NCBI GenBank assembly: GCA_944474755.1
Contig: OX104117.1
Coordinates: 78,406,926 to 78,470,925 of the forward strand
Reading direction: 5' to 3'
Origin: Limnoperna fortunei
Lineage: Eukaryota > Mollusca > Bivalvia > Mytilida > Modiolidae
Length of the DNA: 64,000 bases
Shown here: piece after piece, positions 58,301 through 64,000 of the stretch
How the letters are laid out: each line of letters starts with the position of its first letter
How positions within the stretch are numbered: position 1 is the first letter of the stretch
Notes under the pieces: generated by a model
What the model was told of the DNA's origin: nothing
Database searches by the model: none
Seen by the model: the letters and a program-made list of their open reading frames with translations, nothing else
Position numbers and translations under genes: made by a program

Positions 58301-61300
58301 CATAAATTTGTGCTGTTTCTTCGGTCTTGTTTGTTTGTTATGTATGTTTACAGTTTTTAATCGTTCTTCTTATATGAAAAGACGAAGACACTACAACAAC
58401 AATTTCAACTTTTTATTATAGCAGATAACAAGATAACAATGTGTACAGACACCACATAATGCACTATTGTTTTTTAATTTATATTAAACAAGAGGTAAAC
58501 ACATAATTATAAAATGACGTGTTTTAAAGGCTTTGAGACCACAAATATGGTTTAATCTTCGATGCCAGCCCCCAACATCGTTGTTAGTGCGTGATGGCTG
58601 ACTGAAGACTTCTTGTTTATTTATTTATATTTTTTATGTATTTATTAAGATTAAGAAATCTTAGTTTTTTTCATCGTAATTACAAAAGAATCATTATTAA
58701 TATAGTTCATTAAGGTAAGTATCATAATTGGATAATTATTAAAGCAAAATAACGACATAATCGATCATTATTAACAAAACATTTCTAAATTTTAATCAGC
58801 GAAAATTAACTCCTAAAAGTAGAACGTATTTGAACAACTTGACAATTGTATACTATAGTAATTTTTAAAAATGGGGCGAATTTTGTTGAAGATAGGGCCG
58901 TTTTGGTGGGGGCGATTTTGTTAAGTGGGGAGATTTTGCAAAAAGTGGGGGCATTTTTGACGTGGGCAATTTTGCTGTAGGTGGGGGCGTTTTAACAGGG
59001 GGCGATTTTACAGTGTGGGCGATTTTTCAAAAAGTGGGGGTGTTTTTGACGGGGGCGATTTTACCGTGGGGCGATTTGACTAGCTACCATCAATATATTA
59101 TCATTTCCTTTTAGGTGGGATTCTTAGAGGCAAAACAGGAAAAAAGGCTTGAACTAGTAGTACTAACATAATTTCAAGAAAATTAATCTTTTGACCTTGA
59201 CAATTCCACTGTATTATTGTACCCATTATAGTTTGCGAATAGGGAATAGGTGACAGCTTTTTGAAAGCATTTTCGCCGGATTTTGCTGGGGATCCACCTT
59301 TAGATCCAACATCTAGGTTTAGTGTATCAATCGGATTTCCCCAGATAGTCGTGACCAAATGATCTAGACTTCCAAACCTGTTGTTGACCCTAATGGTATT
59401 AGGAAACAGTTTTGGAGACGACCTATTTTTCTTTCTTTTTGGATTTGTATTTGAATTGGAGTTAGTATTTGATTTTTTTTTCGGGCGGGGTTGGCAGCTG
59501 GAAGAATTAGTTGATGATTTAGAAGGTGCCGTAGTCGTATCAGTTTGAGAAGATGAAGATTTCCGGGAAGATTGAATGATTTTGTATGTTGTTTTAAATG
59601 GTAGTTTTTTCGTCAATAGGCCATGTGATGATTGTCTGCGTTTCAACTGTAGTAATAACGCGTTTGGCAACACTGACGTACGACGTTGATGCAGGAGACG
59701 AGGGATTATTCATGGTATTATACAGATGGCGAGTTGTTCTTTAAGGTTTTTGTTTTTGTTTTTCAGGGCTAGCTCGATTTCCTGTCTAGAAAAAAAGGGC
59801 TCAGTAAGTTATCGAGACTGTTTACCCATCGTAGTGAAATCCCGTCCTGTAATCGACACGCGTCGCAACACACGGCAAGAGTTCCCTATGTTAGCAGACT
59901 CTTGCCGCAGCCTGAGGTAGCAGTAGGCCTATTTTCTAGTACCATGGGTCCCAAACGGAGTTTAAAATATGTGAAAAATCTTACCAAGAGGTCGCCATAA
60001 TATGTTGATCGTTTATGACGTTGATTACTAGTGTTTTAAGCATTTTAGGCACGTCATATTAGAAACTAATTTTTAATCTATACATTACGCCTGTCTTTCT
60101 TTGAAAATGGTTCTACTTTAATAGGAGTTTGGTTTTTATCCTTAGTTTAATTTTTATCGATGTATCAGATTTTGAATCATTATAGTAGTCAGAGGTTACT
60201 TTGATGTCTTTGAAACACTTGGTCCATTAAATATAGAGTAGAAGAGTAGAGTCAATGTTGCGAAAATATAATAAGTAATGCATTGCATGCAGTTTTAGTA
60301 TTTAGGCTTTATCTGAAGATAAAACAAAAAAAAATAACGTTAAACTTGTTGAGGCAGTTTTGTCTCAATGCTAGACAAAACTATATTTCAATAATGACTT
60401 TTTAACAAGTTACACGCCGTATTTAAAAAAAAAAACTCAAACAACCACTATATACAAATCTTGTTCTGTGTTAATCAAGACACGTGTTTATTTCGACTGA
60501 ATTGCGATAACAGAATTCGCATGACAAAAGATAACAGCTCATTGCAGCGCGTGGAAAATTAGGCATTTTTCTCTGGAAGTACAGTTACAGTTTTTAAGCA
60601 TACAATTTTAAAAACACCTTTTTTATCCCAAACTATAGATCATATGAATAACATATTGTTATAGAAGTATACTTCGTTTTCCGTCAACATAAAGCGTAAT
60701 TTAATTTCGATTACCTATGCAGTTATTTCGTATCGTGCCTCTCCATTGGCTGCCTGTGCATAAGGCTGGAAAGCTTTCATTACACAGGGTTGGAACAAAC
60801 AAAACCCGTTCCGTCGACGTTCTATCAACCATGATGCATTTAAGATTTTGTTTAGGACGTATTTTGTCTGAAAACAAGTAGGTAAACAATGCATAACTAG
60901 CACGTATTTGCATAATGCTATTAATTCTAAAAACACTCTACCTGTTTAAATTTTGATACAAATATTTAGGGTGTAATTTAATATTACATAAATCTAAGTG
61001 TTATGATATTTTCTTTGCTTTGAAAAAAATATGCCTTAATTAAATGAATTGTGCATATTTGTAGCGACGTTAATATAATAAAAATTGTAAAAATAATTCA
61101 ACTACCTCTCTAAAAATACCCTAAATACATTGCGAAACGTTTTAGCAGGTAATATTTTTATTCGTAAGGCTAAAGCTGAATTTTACAAGCGTTTTCCTGA
61201 TATGGAAGGAATTGCCACATGATTTAATAAGCACTGAAAATACACAGCTTTTTAAGTATGGTGGCAAAAAATATTTTACTCAACGTAGAATTTGTAGAGA

Positions 61301-63850
61301 TGTTTGATTTATTTGATTTAAATTGTACTGTGTACATACACTTTTTAAACTGCCATTTGCACTTTGAAATGTACACTAATAAGATTGTTTTGAATATGTT
61401 TTATGCATGAGGGCCTCTGGGAAAACTAGTTATGACCCTAACTGTGTAACCCTCTTTGACATTCTTATTCTTATTATTATTATTATTATTATAATACCAT
61501 GTATCATCGAATACATAAAGATATATACATAAGACCTACCACATATTTCATTTCCAGTTTCTTCTTTTAACCATAATATCTCTGGAAGTCTATGAGTGTT
61601 TATCTGATTTCCATGATATGTTTGCAAATAATTTCCTGTAAATGGACATGATGCAAGGTTTACTAACCCAGACCCATGACTTTATGGAGACAAAATATTT
61701 GTGTCTCTGACAATTTACATAATCAAACAATTTTTTCAAACATTTGAGTTTACGTTTTAGTTTTTACAAGAGAAATACATTAATGGAAGTAAAGTACCTT
61801 TTTAAGAAAGAAAGATGTATTTGTGTTATTGTTAGTTTATACTTTGTAATACAATAGGCAAACATAAAATAAAAACATCTAACCTGACGTATGATGATAT
61901 ACGTCAACCGTAGAACCCCTAATTGATCCACAAGAGGACTGTTTAGTTCCAGGACATTTTTCGCTGCATGCAGTTGAAGTGACTTTTCTCAATGTCTCTA
62001 TGAAGGTTCCACAGCTGCACCATATGCTCTGCATGTGAGAATTAATATTTGACCACAAATTACAGTCGTCAATAAATGATATATTATGAACCTTAATTGT
62101 TTATTACTGCAGATTAAAAATATGTATCGAAACCCTGAAAAAATGGATAGTGAATGTTTAGGCGTATGTCATGCGGGATATTTCTCTCGTCAAAAAGGTT
62201 GTCTGGGGTTATGAACGCAGTGATGTAAACTTTTCTTGACATATAATATAACTTATAATTTACTCCTTTGATGGATAGATCCACGCGTACAAAGAGAATT
62301 TCCTGCTTGTGAATGTAAAAATACACAAATATAGACAGGAAGGAACGTTAAGCATTTCCTTTGTAATAAGAGACTGTTGCGTTGGACATAACAAATTCTT
62401 AACAGCAAGCTAATAAAACTGACCGACTCAACGGTCTTTGTTTATCATATCGATTGCAACCCCAAATTCCTGTTGCAATCTCACTTTTCTTATCTTATAA
62501 ATATGTCACACTAAATTACATTTTTTGGAACCTAAACAATAAATTCGTTGTTATCCTTAAATAACATCATACTAAAACTAATCTTAATTTGTAATCGGAT
62601 AGCTTCGATAGCTAAGTGGATACAGTAGTGAACCACCTACTATTTATCACGTACCTGTTAAAGAGAGCAGGTTCTAACTTACTACGGATAGTGTATGCTC
62701 AACTTTAATCTCAGTAGAGAAAGATGAACAGTTATCCAGCCAAAAAGCCTAGATTGTCAACGTGTACTCCAGCCTTTTCTCGAAATAAAACATGAATGTC
62801 TTGATATAGCTAAACATTGCTGAACACGATGTTAGATCAAATTCAATTAAAAACGTAGTCCTATTTAAGTTCATGTTTACAATTTAAATCGAATTTCCCT
62901 ATTAAGTTAAAATTTGTTGAACTATGGACTTTAAGTGACATTTCATTAAGTTTCCAATTTTTCAAACATATGTATAATTACATTTGTTTGTTGTGTGAAT
63001 ATTGTTTAACGCCACTTTCAGCAATTTTTCAGCTAGATAATAACCAGTTTTTATTGGGGGTGGAAGCCAGAAGAAACCCCCGACCTTCGGTAGGAAAACT
63101 GGTAATCCTTGTCAATTAAGATTGGAGTCAAGTACACCCTGCCTGCAGTGAAAATCGAACACGCAATCTCAGTTTTGACAGACCACGTGATCAATAGTAG
63201 ACGAACTACCTCAACCACTCGGTCACCTTATTAGATTTGAACTAAGATGATTTCTCTATTTAAGGCGATGAAAAGTTCCTAAACAAAATAATTATCTCTA
63301 CTTTCGTCGTAGTGATTGTATTGAATACTGGTTTTATAGTTATATCTAGTCCTGATGACGAGATCAGAAACTGTAAAACTTGTTACAAGTACAGATTTTA
63401 AACAGTGCAAAACCCAATGAACTGCCTAACATTTAATTGCCAAACTGAAAAATAAAAAAAAAAACATTGATGGAATACTACAAGTAAATAATTCCACTTC
63501 ACCCCAATGTGTTTTAACCTGCCAAAGAATTAGTGAACTCTTAGTCAAGATAATATATTTATAGAAAAAGTAACAGGTCACGTTTCATAAATACAATGTA
63601 ACTTGCGGATGAATACTTTATGTAACGTTCAAACGAAAAACATGAAATTTTGGGTGGAGCATCAGAAAATATAAAGAATTGTTTAATACAAAAATATGCT
63701 GCTTTAAAGAGCTAATACGACTTCAATTTATGTTTACCTGTAGCATAAAATAGCCGAATTCTTCGCAGAAAGTGGAACATTTTAATGGCGAGTTATCGAA
63801 AAGATACTTCGAAATATTTGCATAACCAGTACTTTTATACTGGTAACAAC
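46227..63850 (-). CDS. L1: membrane receptor with WSC, CTLD half and tyrosine tail (5' partial)
   Basis: Seven exons join in phase: 63850-63738, 62028-61884, 61635-61540, 60867-60715, 48894-48784, 46758-46692 and 46365-46227. They encode 273 residues plus stop. In order: an eight-cysteine WSC domain (GCYQYKSTGY... to VDVYHHTS), the spacer with 'ILWLKEE', the CTLD C-terminal half ('LKCIMV', 'TLCNES', 'ALC'), a Thr/Ser stalk, one membrane span (CAFLLLLFVVMVVIGIV + TLRKK) and a 45-residue tail containing Y-I-P-M and 'DNPYQI'. YxxM is a known PI3-kinase SH2 docking motif. The N-terminal CTLD half and signal peptide should lie beyond 64000. A type I surface receptor for glycans or microbes is inferred. 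The 11.8-kb fifth intron holds two LINEs. Confidence 0.7.
46692..46758 (-). CDS. L1 exon: transmembrane segment
   Basis: 67 nt, phase 1 to 2, between GTAAAAG|GTTGTGC and GGAAGAA|GTATGT. Encodes GCAFLLLLFVVMVVIGIVTL then RK, 19 hydrophobic residues and a basic stop-transfer. Confidence 0.75.
46868..48275 (-). pseudogene. Dead Tc1-like DNA transposon
   Basis: The minus strand at 47500-47025 reads 'RLIFIAANVRLHRARAMT', 'LWLVESADLNSIKHMWNVI' and 'GHHV', the C-terminal DDE part of Tc1 transposases (normally QDNARPHTAR ... SPDLNPIEHLWD). Key acidic positions are changed (AAN for QDN, SIK for PIE). Upstream, 'FGSGSVMV' and other pieces lie across stops to about 47960. The left end 'tatacacacggagaaagtattggaacac' looks like a Tc1 inverted repeat; a weak partner 'gttggctctgtgtatattta' lies near 48260, so the outer limits are approximate. 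Sits in an L1 intron. Confidence 0.7.
48784..48894 (-). CDS. L1 exon: extracellular stalk
   Basis: 111 nt, phase 1 to 1, between AATTACAG|AAACTAC and CAGACAG|GTATGT. Encodes ETTVLSDLSTQFLSHTTI followed by INKERSQEDSYVVSTVIQT: polar, Ser/Thr-rich, no cysteine, directly before the membrane exon. Confidence 0.65.
49025..49185 (-). mobile_element. SINE, truncated at the head
   Basis: Reverse of the tail 'ttgaaagtggcgttaaaagcc', the 'actggatgtcatgattta' block and the 'ccggctttctccc' block, with a degenerate remnant of the head to about 49185. Confidence 0.65.
49835..50806 (-). pseudogene. LINE ORF2 C-terminal domain (zinc-finger type)
   Basis: 323 open codons without RT motifs. Contains 'LKIFKWKLIHFLIPCKDLLY', then 'NLCNHCMVKEDYKHLFLDCK', the C-x2-C...H-x4-[D]C pattern of the zf-RVT domain that follows the RT in Tx1/L1-like ORF2. 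Remarkably uninterrupted for a fragment. The first residues probably continue the vanished RT thumb. Confidence 0.7.
50899..51243 (-). pseudogene. LINE ORF2 linker between endonuclease and RT
   Basis: 114 codons, lysine/glutamate-rich coiled-coil-like ('KLEKLNKKKEEIEIEIEKL'), ending in 'IRSRAKWFEEGEKNNAFF', the conserved start of LINE RT regions (usually RSRxxWxEEGEKNTxYF). Separated from the endonuclease frame by a frameshift near 51425, and cut off right where the RT would begin. Confidence 0.7.
51426..52058 (-). pseudogene. LINE ORF2 AP endonuclease domain
   Basis: 210 codons from MNMNNTLHICTVNVKGLQSS. Shows 'NILLLQETHF' (catalytic Glu), 'GVAIWI', 'TLVNIYAPNN', 'EIILAEDFND' (usually GDFN) and 'ATRIDFF' at the end (usually SRIDYI), the motif order of an APE-type LINE endonuclease. 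The frame stops at 51426, inside the SRID block, by a frameshift. Confidence 0.8.
52045..53409 (-). CDS. 454-codon ORF of unknown nature between LINE ORF1 and ORF2
   Basis: I recognise no family. The frame opens MIYYYLINKYSDKWFIEN and overlaps the ORF2 start by 14 nt. Residues ~1-125 and ~193-320 are two copies of one sequence ('YIHIVNIYLYTCASC', 'YVVYGCVLLYVVKPC', 'SLNLYTLVIYF'), encoded by a ~580-bp DNA duplication. The composition is hydrophobic with many Tyr and Cys, so membrane segments are possible. The last 110 residues are polar and basic. A frame of 1.36 kb in such AT-rich DNA is unlikely by chance, yet it may be a LINE spacer that happens to be open. Not known from Tx1-type elements as far as I recall. 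Confidence 0.4.
   Translation of the reverse strand: MIYYYLINKYSDKWFIENCLCVSVLFLHIIYCVTVFFKGYIHIVNIYLYTCASCSSMYVVYGCVLLYVVKPCIVSLEKLRMDLHKKSNYSISMCLNLYTLVIYFWVQYVRHSHFSLFINTVTWSGSTKTKYKQTTDLETLKGESSVPDISPKLWNLKVNKKKSYNKQQNCDTKWVTHFFFDTVFVSHPKSTENIHFYFTNNYPDKLFIDDLECKFLMFLYILYCATVFFKRYIHIVNIYLYTCASCTSTYVVYGCVLLYVVKPCLVSLDKPRMDFHKNVYYYVHVPTSLNLYTLVIYFCVHLCLPRVFIDKQCHVIKIDKKLFDQDSVNKQTIQKRIIPLKNAFFRINKSKIILTFYKQEIKIQVERMETNLKLNYPIITESSMDINMKHPNIKRAIIKPIKRVRVKIYNGSKGPLQDTFSVVRGYSGVTHHLWVIKLKYYLPFVVKLINYEYE
52466..53408. repeat. Two copies of a ~360-bp segment, spaced ~580 bp
   Basis: 52466-52830 and 53041-53408 align from 'gtgacattgtttgtcaataaag' to 'aatgt', through 'tgtctaaggatacaaggcatggcttcacaacatat'. 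Similarity by eye is about 80-85 %. Both copies keep the same reading frame on the minus strand. Confidence 0.75.
53768..54817 (-). CDS. LINE ORF1 protein with two CCHC zinc knuckles
   Basis: 349 codons, intact. From MADVKPVFLSEEDVFGETKT; residues ~80-130 'VVNEKPDSIRVRVKNIHLSA' look like an RNA-binding fold. Two knuckles follow at about 184-214: 'CGKCMQIGHTFAQC' and 'CRSCGESGHKSHIC', both C-x2-C-x4-H-x4-C. The C-terminus is acidic, then basic. ORF1 proteins of this kind coat LINE RNA. The intact frame contrasts with the broken ORF2. Confidence 0.75.
   Translation of the reverse strand: MADVKPVFLSEEDVFGETKTYLIHKEVYIAIGNQIPSKHLIGLQRTGRLWRIYLDDENAKKDLLSKGVTIRNKSVNLYTRNPKVVVNEKPDSIRVRVKNIHLSADDQQILRALETSASQCKILNYFRERLRVDQLLTNCKTGDRIFICEPFHTPLPKTMIIGKYRANVFHFGQPKQGSSDSKCGKCMQIGHTFAQCHNDWKCRSCGESGHKSHICTMNIFSDNDKQSEESDESDSEIIDNVINDVSATKTSQQPLKKADKTNKKDNPSRAQTDDSQQALQHTPIVGRENLKSKKKAKRHKAEQTDITQFLVQDEQYKNQATPIGQRERRIDKSLSLLLRITWGIRCTCR
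55500..55800 (-). pseudogene. LINE RNase H domain remnant
   Basis: 'HFGFTAEAQAIFLAMKIVAS', 'KFITCSDSLSCLLTIEN' and, after stops, 'MIFFSIPSHVGIHVKTVVDQ' with 'EAKTAL' follow the RNase H consensus (TAE, SDS, PSHVGI-GNE-AD-AK). Confidence 0.7.
58017..59081. mobile_element. Foldback element with CGCCCCC-repeat arms
   Basis: The left arm 58017-58240 and right arm 58868-59081 are reverse complements overall. Both are built of about 15 short units like 'AAAATCGCCCCC' and 'AAAAACGCCCCC'. The outermost 28 bases, AGTCAAATCGCCCCACGGTA and on, match exactly. Between them lie about 630 bp of AT-rich filler without an ORF. It interrupts the endonuclease of the surrounding LINE, proving insertion. The proline-rich frame 57902-58195 is a product of the repeats. 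Confidence 0.85.
59101..59711 (-). pseudogene. LINE ORF1 and start of ORF2
   Basis: One frame (59673-59101) gives a Ser/Thr/Lys-rich protein with 'NTIRVNNRFGSLDHLV', typical of the end of a short LINE ORF1. The true start MNNPSSPASTSYVSVAKR is in another frame at 59711, so a frameshift lies near 59.65 kb. The frame runs into 'TIIQWNCQG', the usual first motif of ORF2 endonuclease. Confidence 0.6.
60715..60867 (-). CDS. L1 exon: CTLD C-terminal half
   Basis: 153 nt, phase 1 to 1, between TTTTCAG|ACAAAATACG and TGCATAG|GTAATCG. Encodes 'KIRPKQNLKCIMVDRTSTER', 'VLFVPTLCNESFPALC' and 'NNCI'. Two other overlapping frames are open here, but only this one keeps the CTLD cysteines and splice phase. 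Confidence 0.65.
   Translation of the reverse strand, partial: TKYVLNKILNASWLIERRRNGFCLFQPCVMKAFQPYAQAANGEARYEITA
61463..61500. repeat. (ATT)n microsatellite
   Basis: 'ttcttattcttattattattattattattataata', about ten trinucleotide units with slight imperfection. Confidence 0.8.
61540..61635 (-). CDS. L1 exon: spacer with 'LWLKEE' motif
   Basis: 96 nt, phase 1 to 1, between TTTACAG|GAAATTAT and ATATGTG|GTAGGT. Encodes NYLQTYHGNQINTHRLPEIL then 'WLKEETGNEIC'. Close paralogue of L3 exon 8888-8799, with two extra codons. Confidence 0.6.
61884..62028 (-). CDS. L1 exon: WSC second half
   Basis: 145 nt, phase 0 to 1, between CATGCAG|AGCATATGG and ACGTCAG|GTTAG. Encodes 'SIWCSCGTFIETLRK', 'ACSEKCPGTKQSSCG' and 'VDVYHHTS'. 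Confidence 0.75.
62595..62860 (+). mobile_element. Old tRNA-derived SINE
   Basis: A-box-like 'gatagctaagtggatacag', B-box-like 'ggttctaac', 'tactccagccttttctcg', and 'atgaatgtcttgatatagctaaacattgctgaacacgatgttaga'. Every landmark is present in order but diverged. Confidence 0.6.
63000..63232 (-). mobile_element. Full-length tRNA-derived SINE
   Basis: Minus strand: A box 'tgaccgagtggttgaggtag', 'tactattgatcacgtggtctgtc', B box 'GTTCGATTTTC', 'cctaccgaaggtcgggggtttcttctggcttcc', tail 'ttgctgaaagtggcgttaaacaatattc'. Slightly diverged copy of the family at 25970. Confidence 0.85.
63738..63850 (-). CDS. L1 exon: WSC first half (first visible exon)
   Basis: 113 nt, phase 1 to 0, between TTTTAG|GTTGTTACC and CTACAG|GTAAAC. 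Encodes GCYQYKSTGYANISKYLFDN, 'KCSTFCEEFGYFMLQ'. The preceding CTLD exon must lie beyond the window. Confidence 0.75.
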
Positions 63851-64000
63851 CTAAAAGTATAAACAGTATTTAGAACGTTATATTACTATGACGTGATCTA
63901 TCTTAGATATCAAAATTGTCACAAATCAGTAAAACAATTATATTTCGTTTCAGTCTAAATAGAGTGTTGCAGTCGTCAAATTAATCAAACAATTCAAAAC

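Larger units (their letters stand above)
55350..59730 (-). pseudogene. RNase H-bearing LINE, dead, split by a foldback element
   Basis: Minus-strand order: short ORF1 (start MNNPSSPASTSYVSVAKRV at 59711, later 'NRFGSLDHL'), ORF2 start 'TIIQWNCQGQKINFLEIML' (59215-59101), the insertion, endonuclease part 'RASGGSTILVK' and 'NTDVHAVAVRIFLHETIT' (58000-57840), linker 'PWFDDSCEVAIKDWKKP' (about 57540), RT piece 'NLLFNVFINNIWETGDSPSF' (56929-57117), post-RT 'NTIHHKGLRRCLVAVRTT' and 'SLYVEVHKPSL' (56.1-56.3 kb), and RNase H 'FTAEAQAIFLAM', 'CSDSLSCLLTIEN', 'IPSHVGI' (55.5-55.8 kb). Many stops. An I/Jockey-like clade with RNase H is likely; the precise clade is unknown. Confidence 0.75.

Overview
The window looks like nuclear DNA of a bivalve mollusc, probably a mussel of the Mytilus type. 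It is about two-thirds A+T. Coding sequence sits in small exons with GT/AG borders and long introns. Many copies of the bivalve tRNA-derived SINE are present (tail 'ctggacgccatgatatagctgaaa...gctgaaagtggcgttaaac'), together with LINEs, Penelope-like elements, a Tc1-like transposon and several foldback elements. I saw no bacterial-style operons, rRNA, tRNA genes or CRISPR arrays. The genus rests on repeats I recall from mussel genomes and is inference.

The biological core is a minus-strand cluster of lectin-like genes. I reassembled four loci from splice sites and reading phase. L1 (63850 to 46227, 5' end outside the window) encodes a WSC domain, the C-terminal half of a C-type lectin-like domain (CTLD), a stalk, one membrane span and a tyrosine-containing tail. 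L2 (34194 to 29196) is complete: five exons, 591 nt, 196 residues, a secreted protein in which an eight-cysteine WSC domain sits inside a four-cysteine CTLD. L3 (about 10316 to 8297) has the same split-CTLD/WSC exon order. L4 (28897 to 22495) appears to be a plain CTLD without the WSC cassette. All cassette borders are phase 1, so the family looks like a case of exon shuffling in which a WSC pair was dropped into a CTLD intron. Further last exons with membrane or tail sequence lie near 36.9, 18.9 and 18.3 kb.

By region: 1-8 kb is mostly featureless, with a 209-bp tandem duplication and a possible plus-strand two-exon gene of unknown function. 8-11 kb holds L3. 13-22 kb holds Penelope-like debris, minisatellites, hairpins and orphan tail exons. 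22-29 kb holds L4, whose intron carries a 2.8-kb foldback transposon with TA target duplications. 29-34 kb holds L2, with a reverse-transcriptase relic in its intron. 34-46 kb holds a 1.33-kb near-identical tandem duplication containing a 160-bp palindrome, a TTAA-flanked MITE and SINEs. 46-64 kb holds L1, whose largest intron contains two LINEs on the same strand as the gene. One LINE has lost its RT core and carries an unexplained 454-codon ORF. The other has RNase H and is split by a foldback element made of CGCCCCC-type repeats.

All exon calls come from reading splice sites, phase and residue patterns by eye. No alignment or expression data were available.
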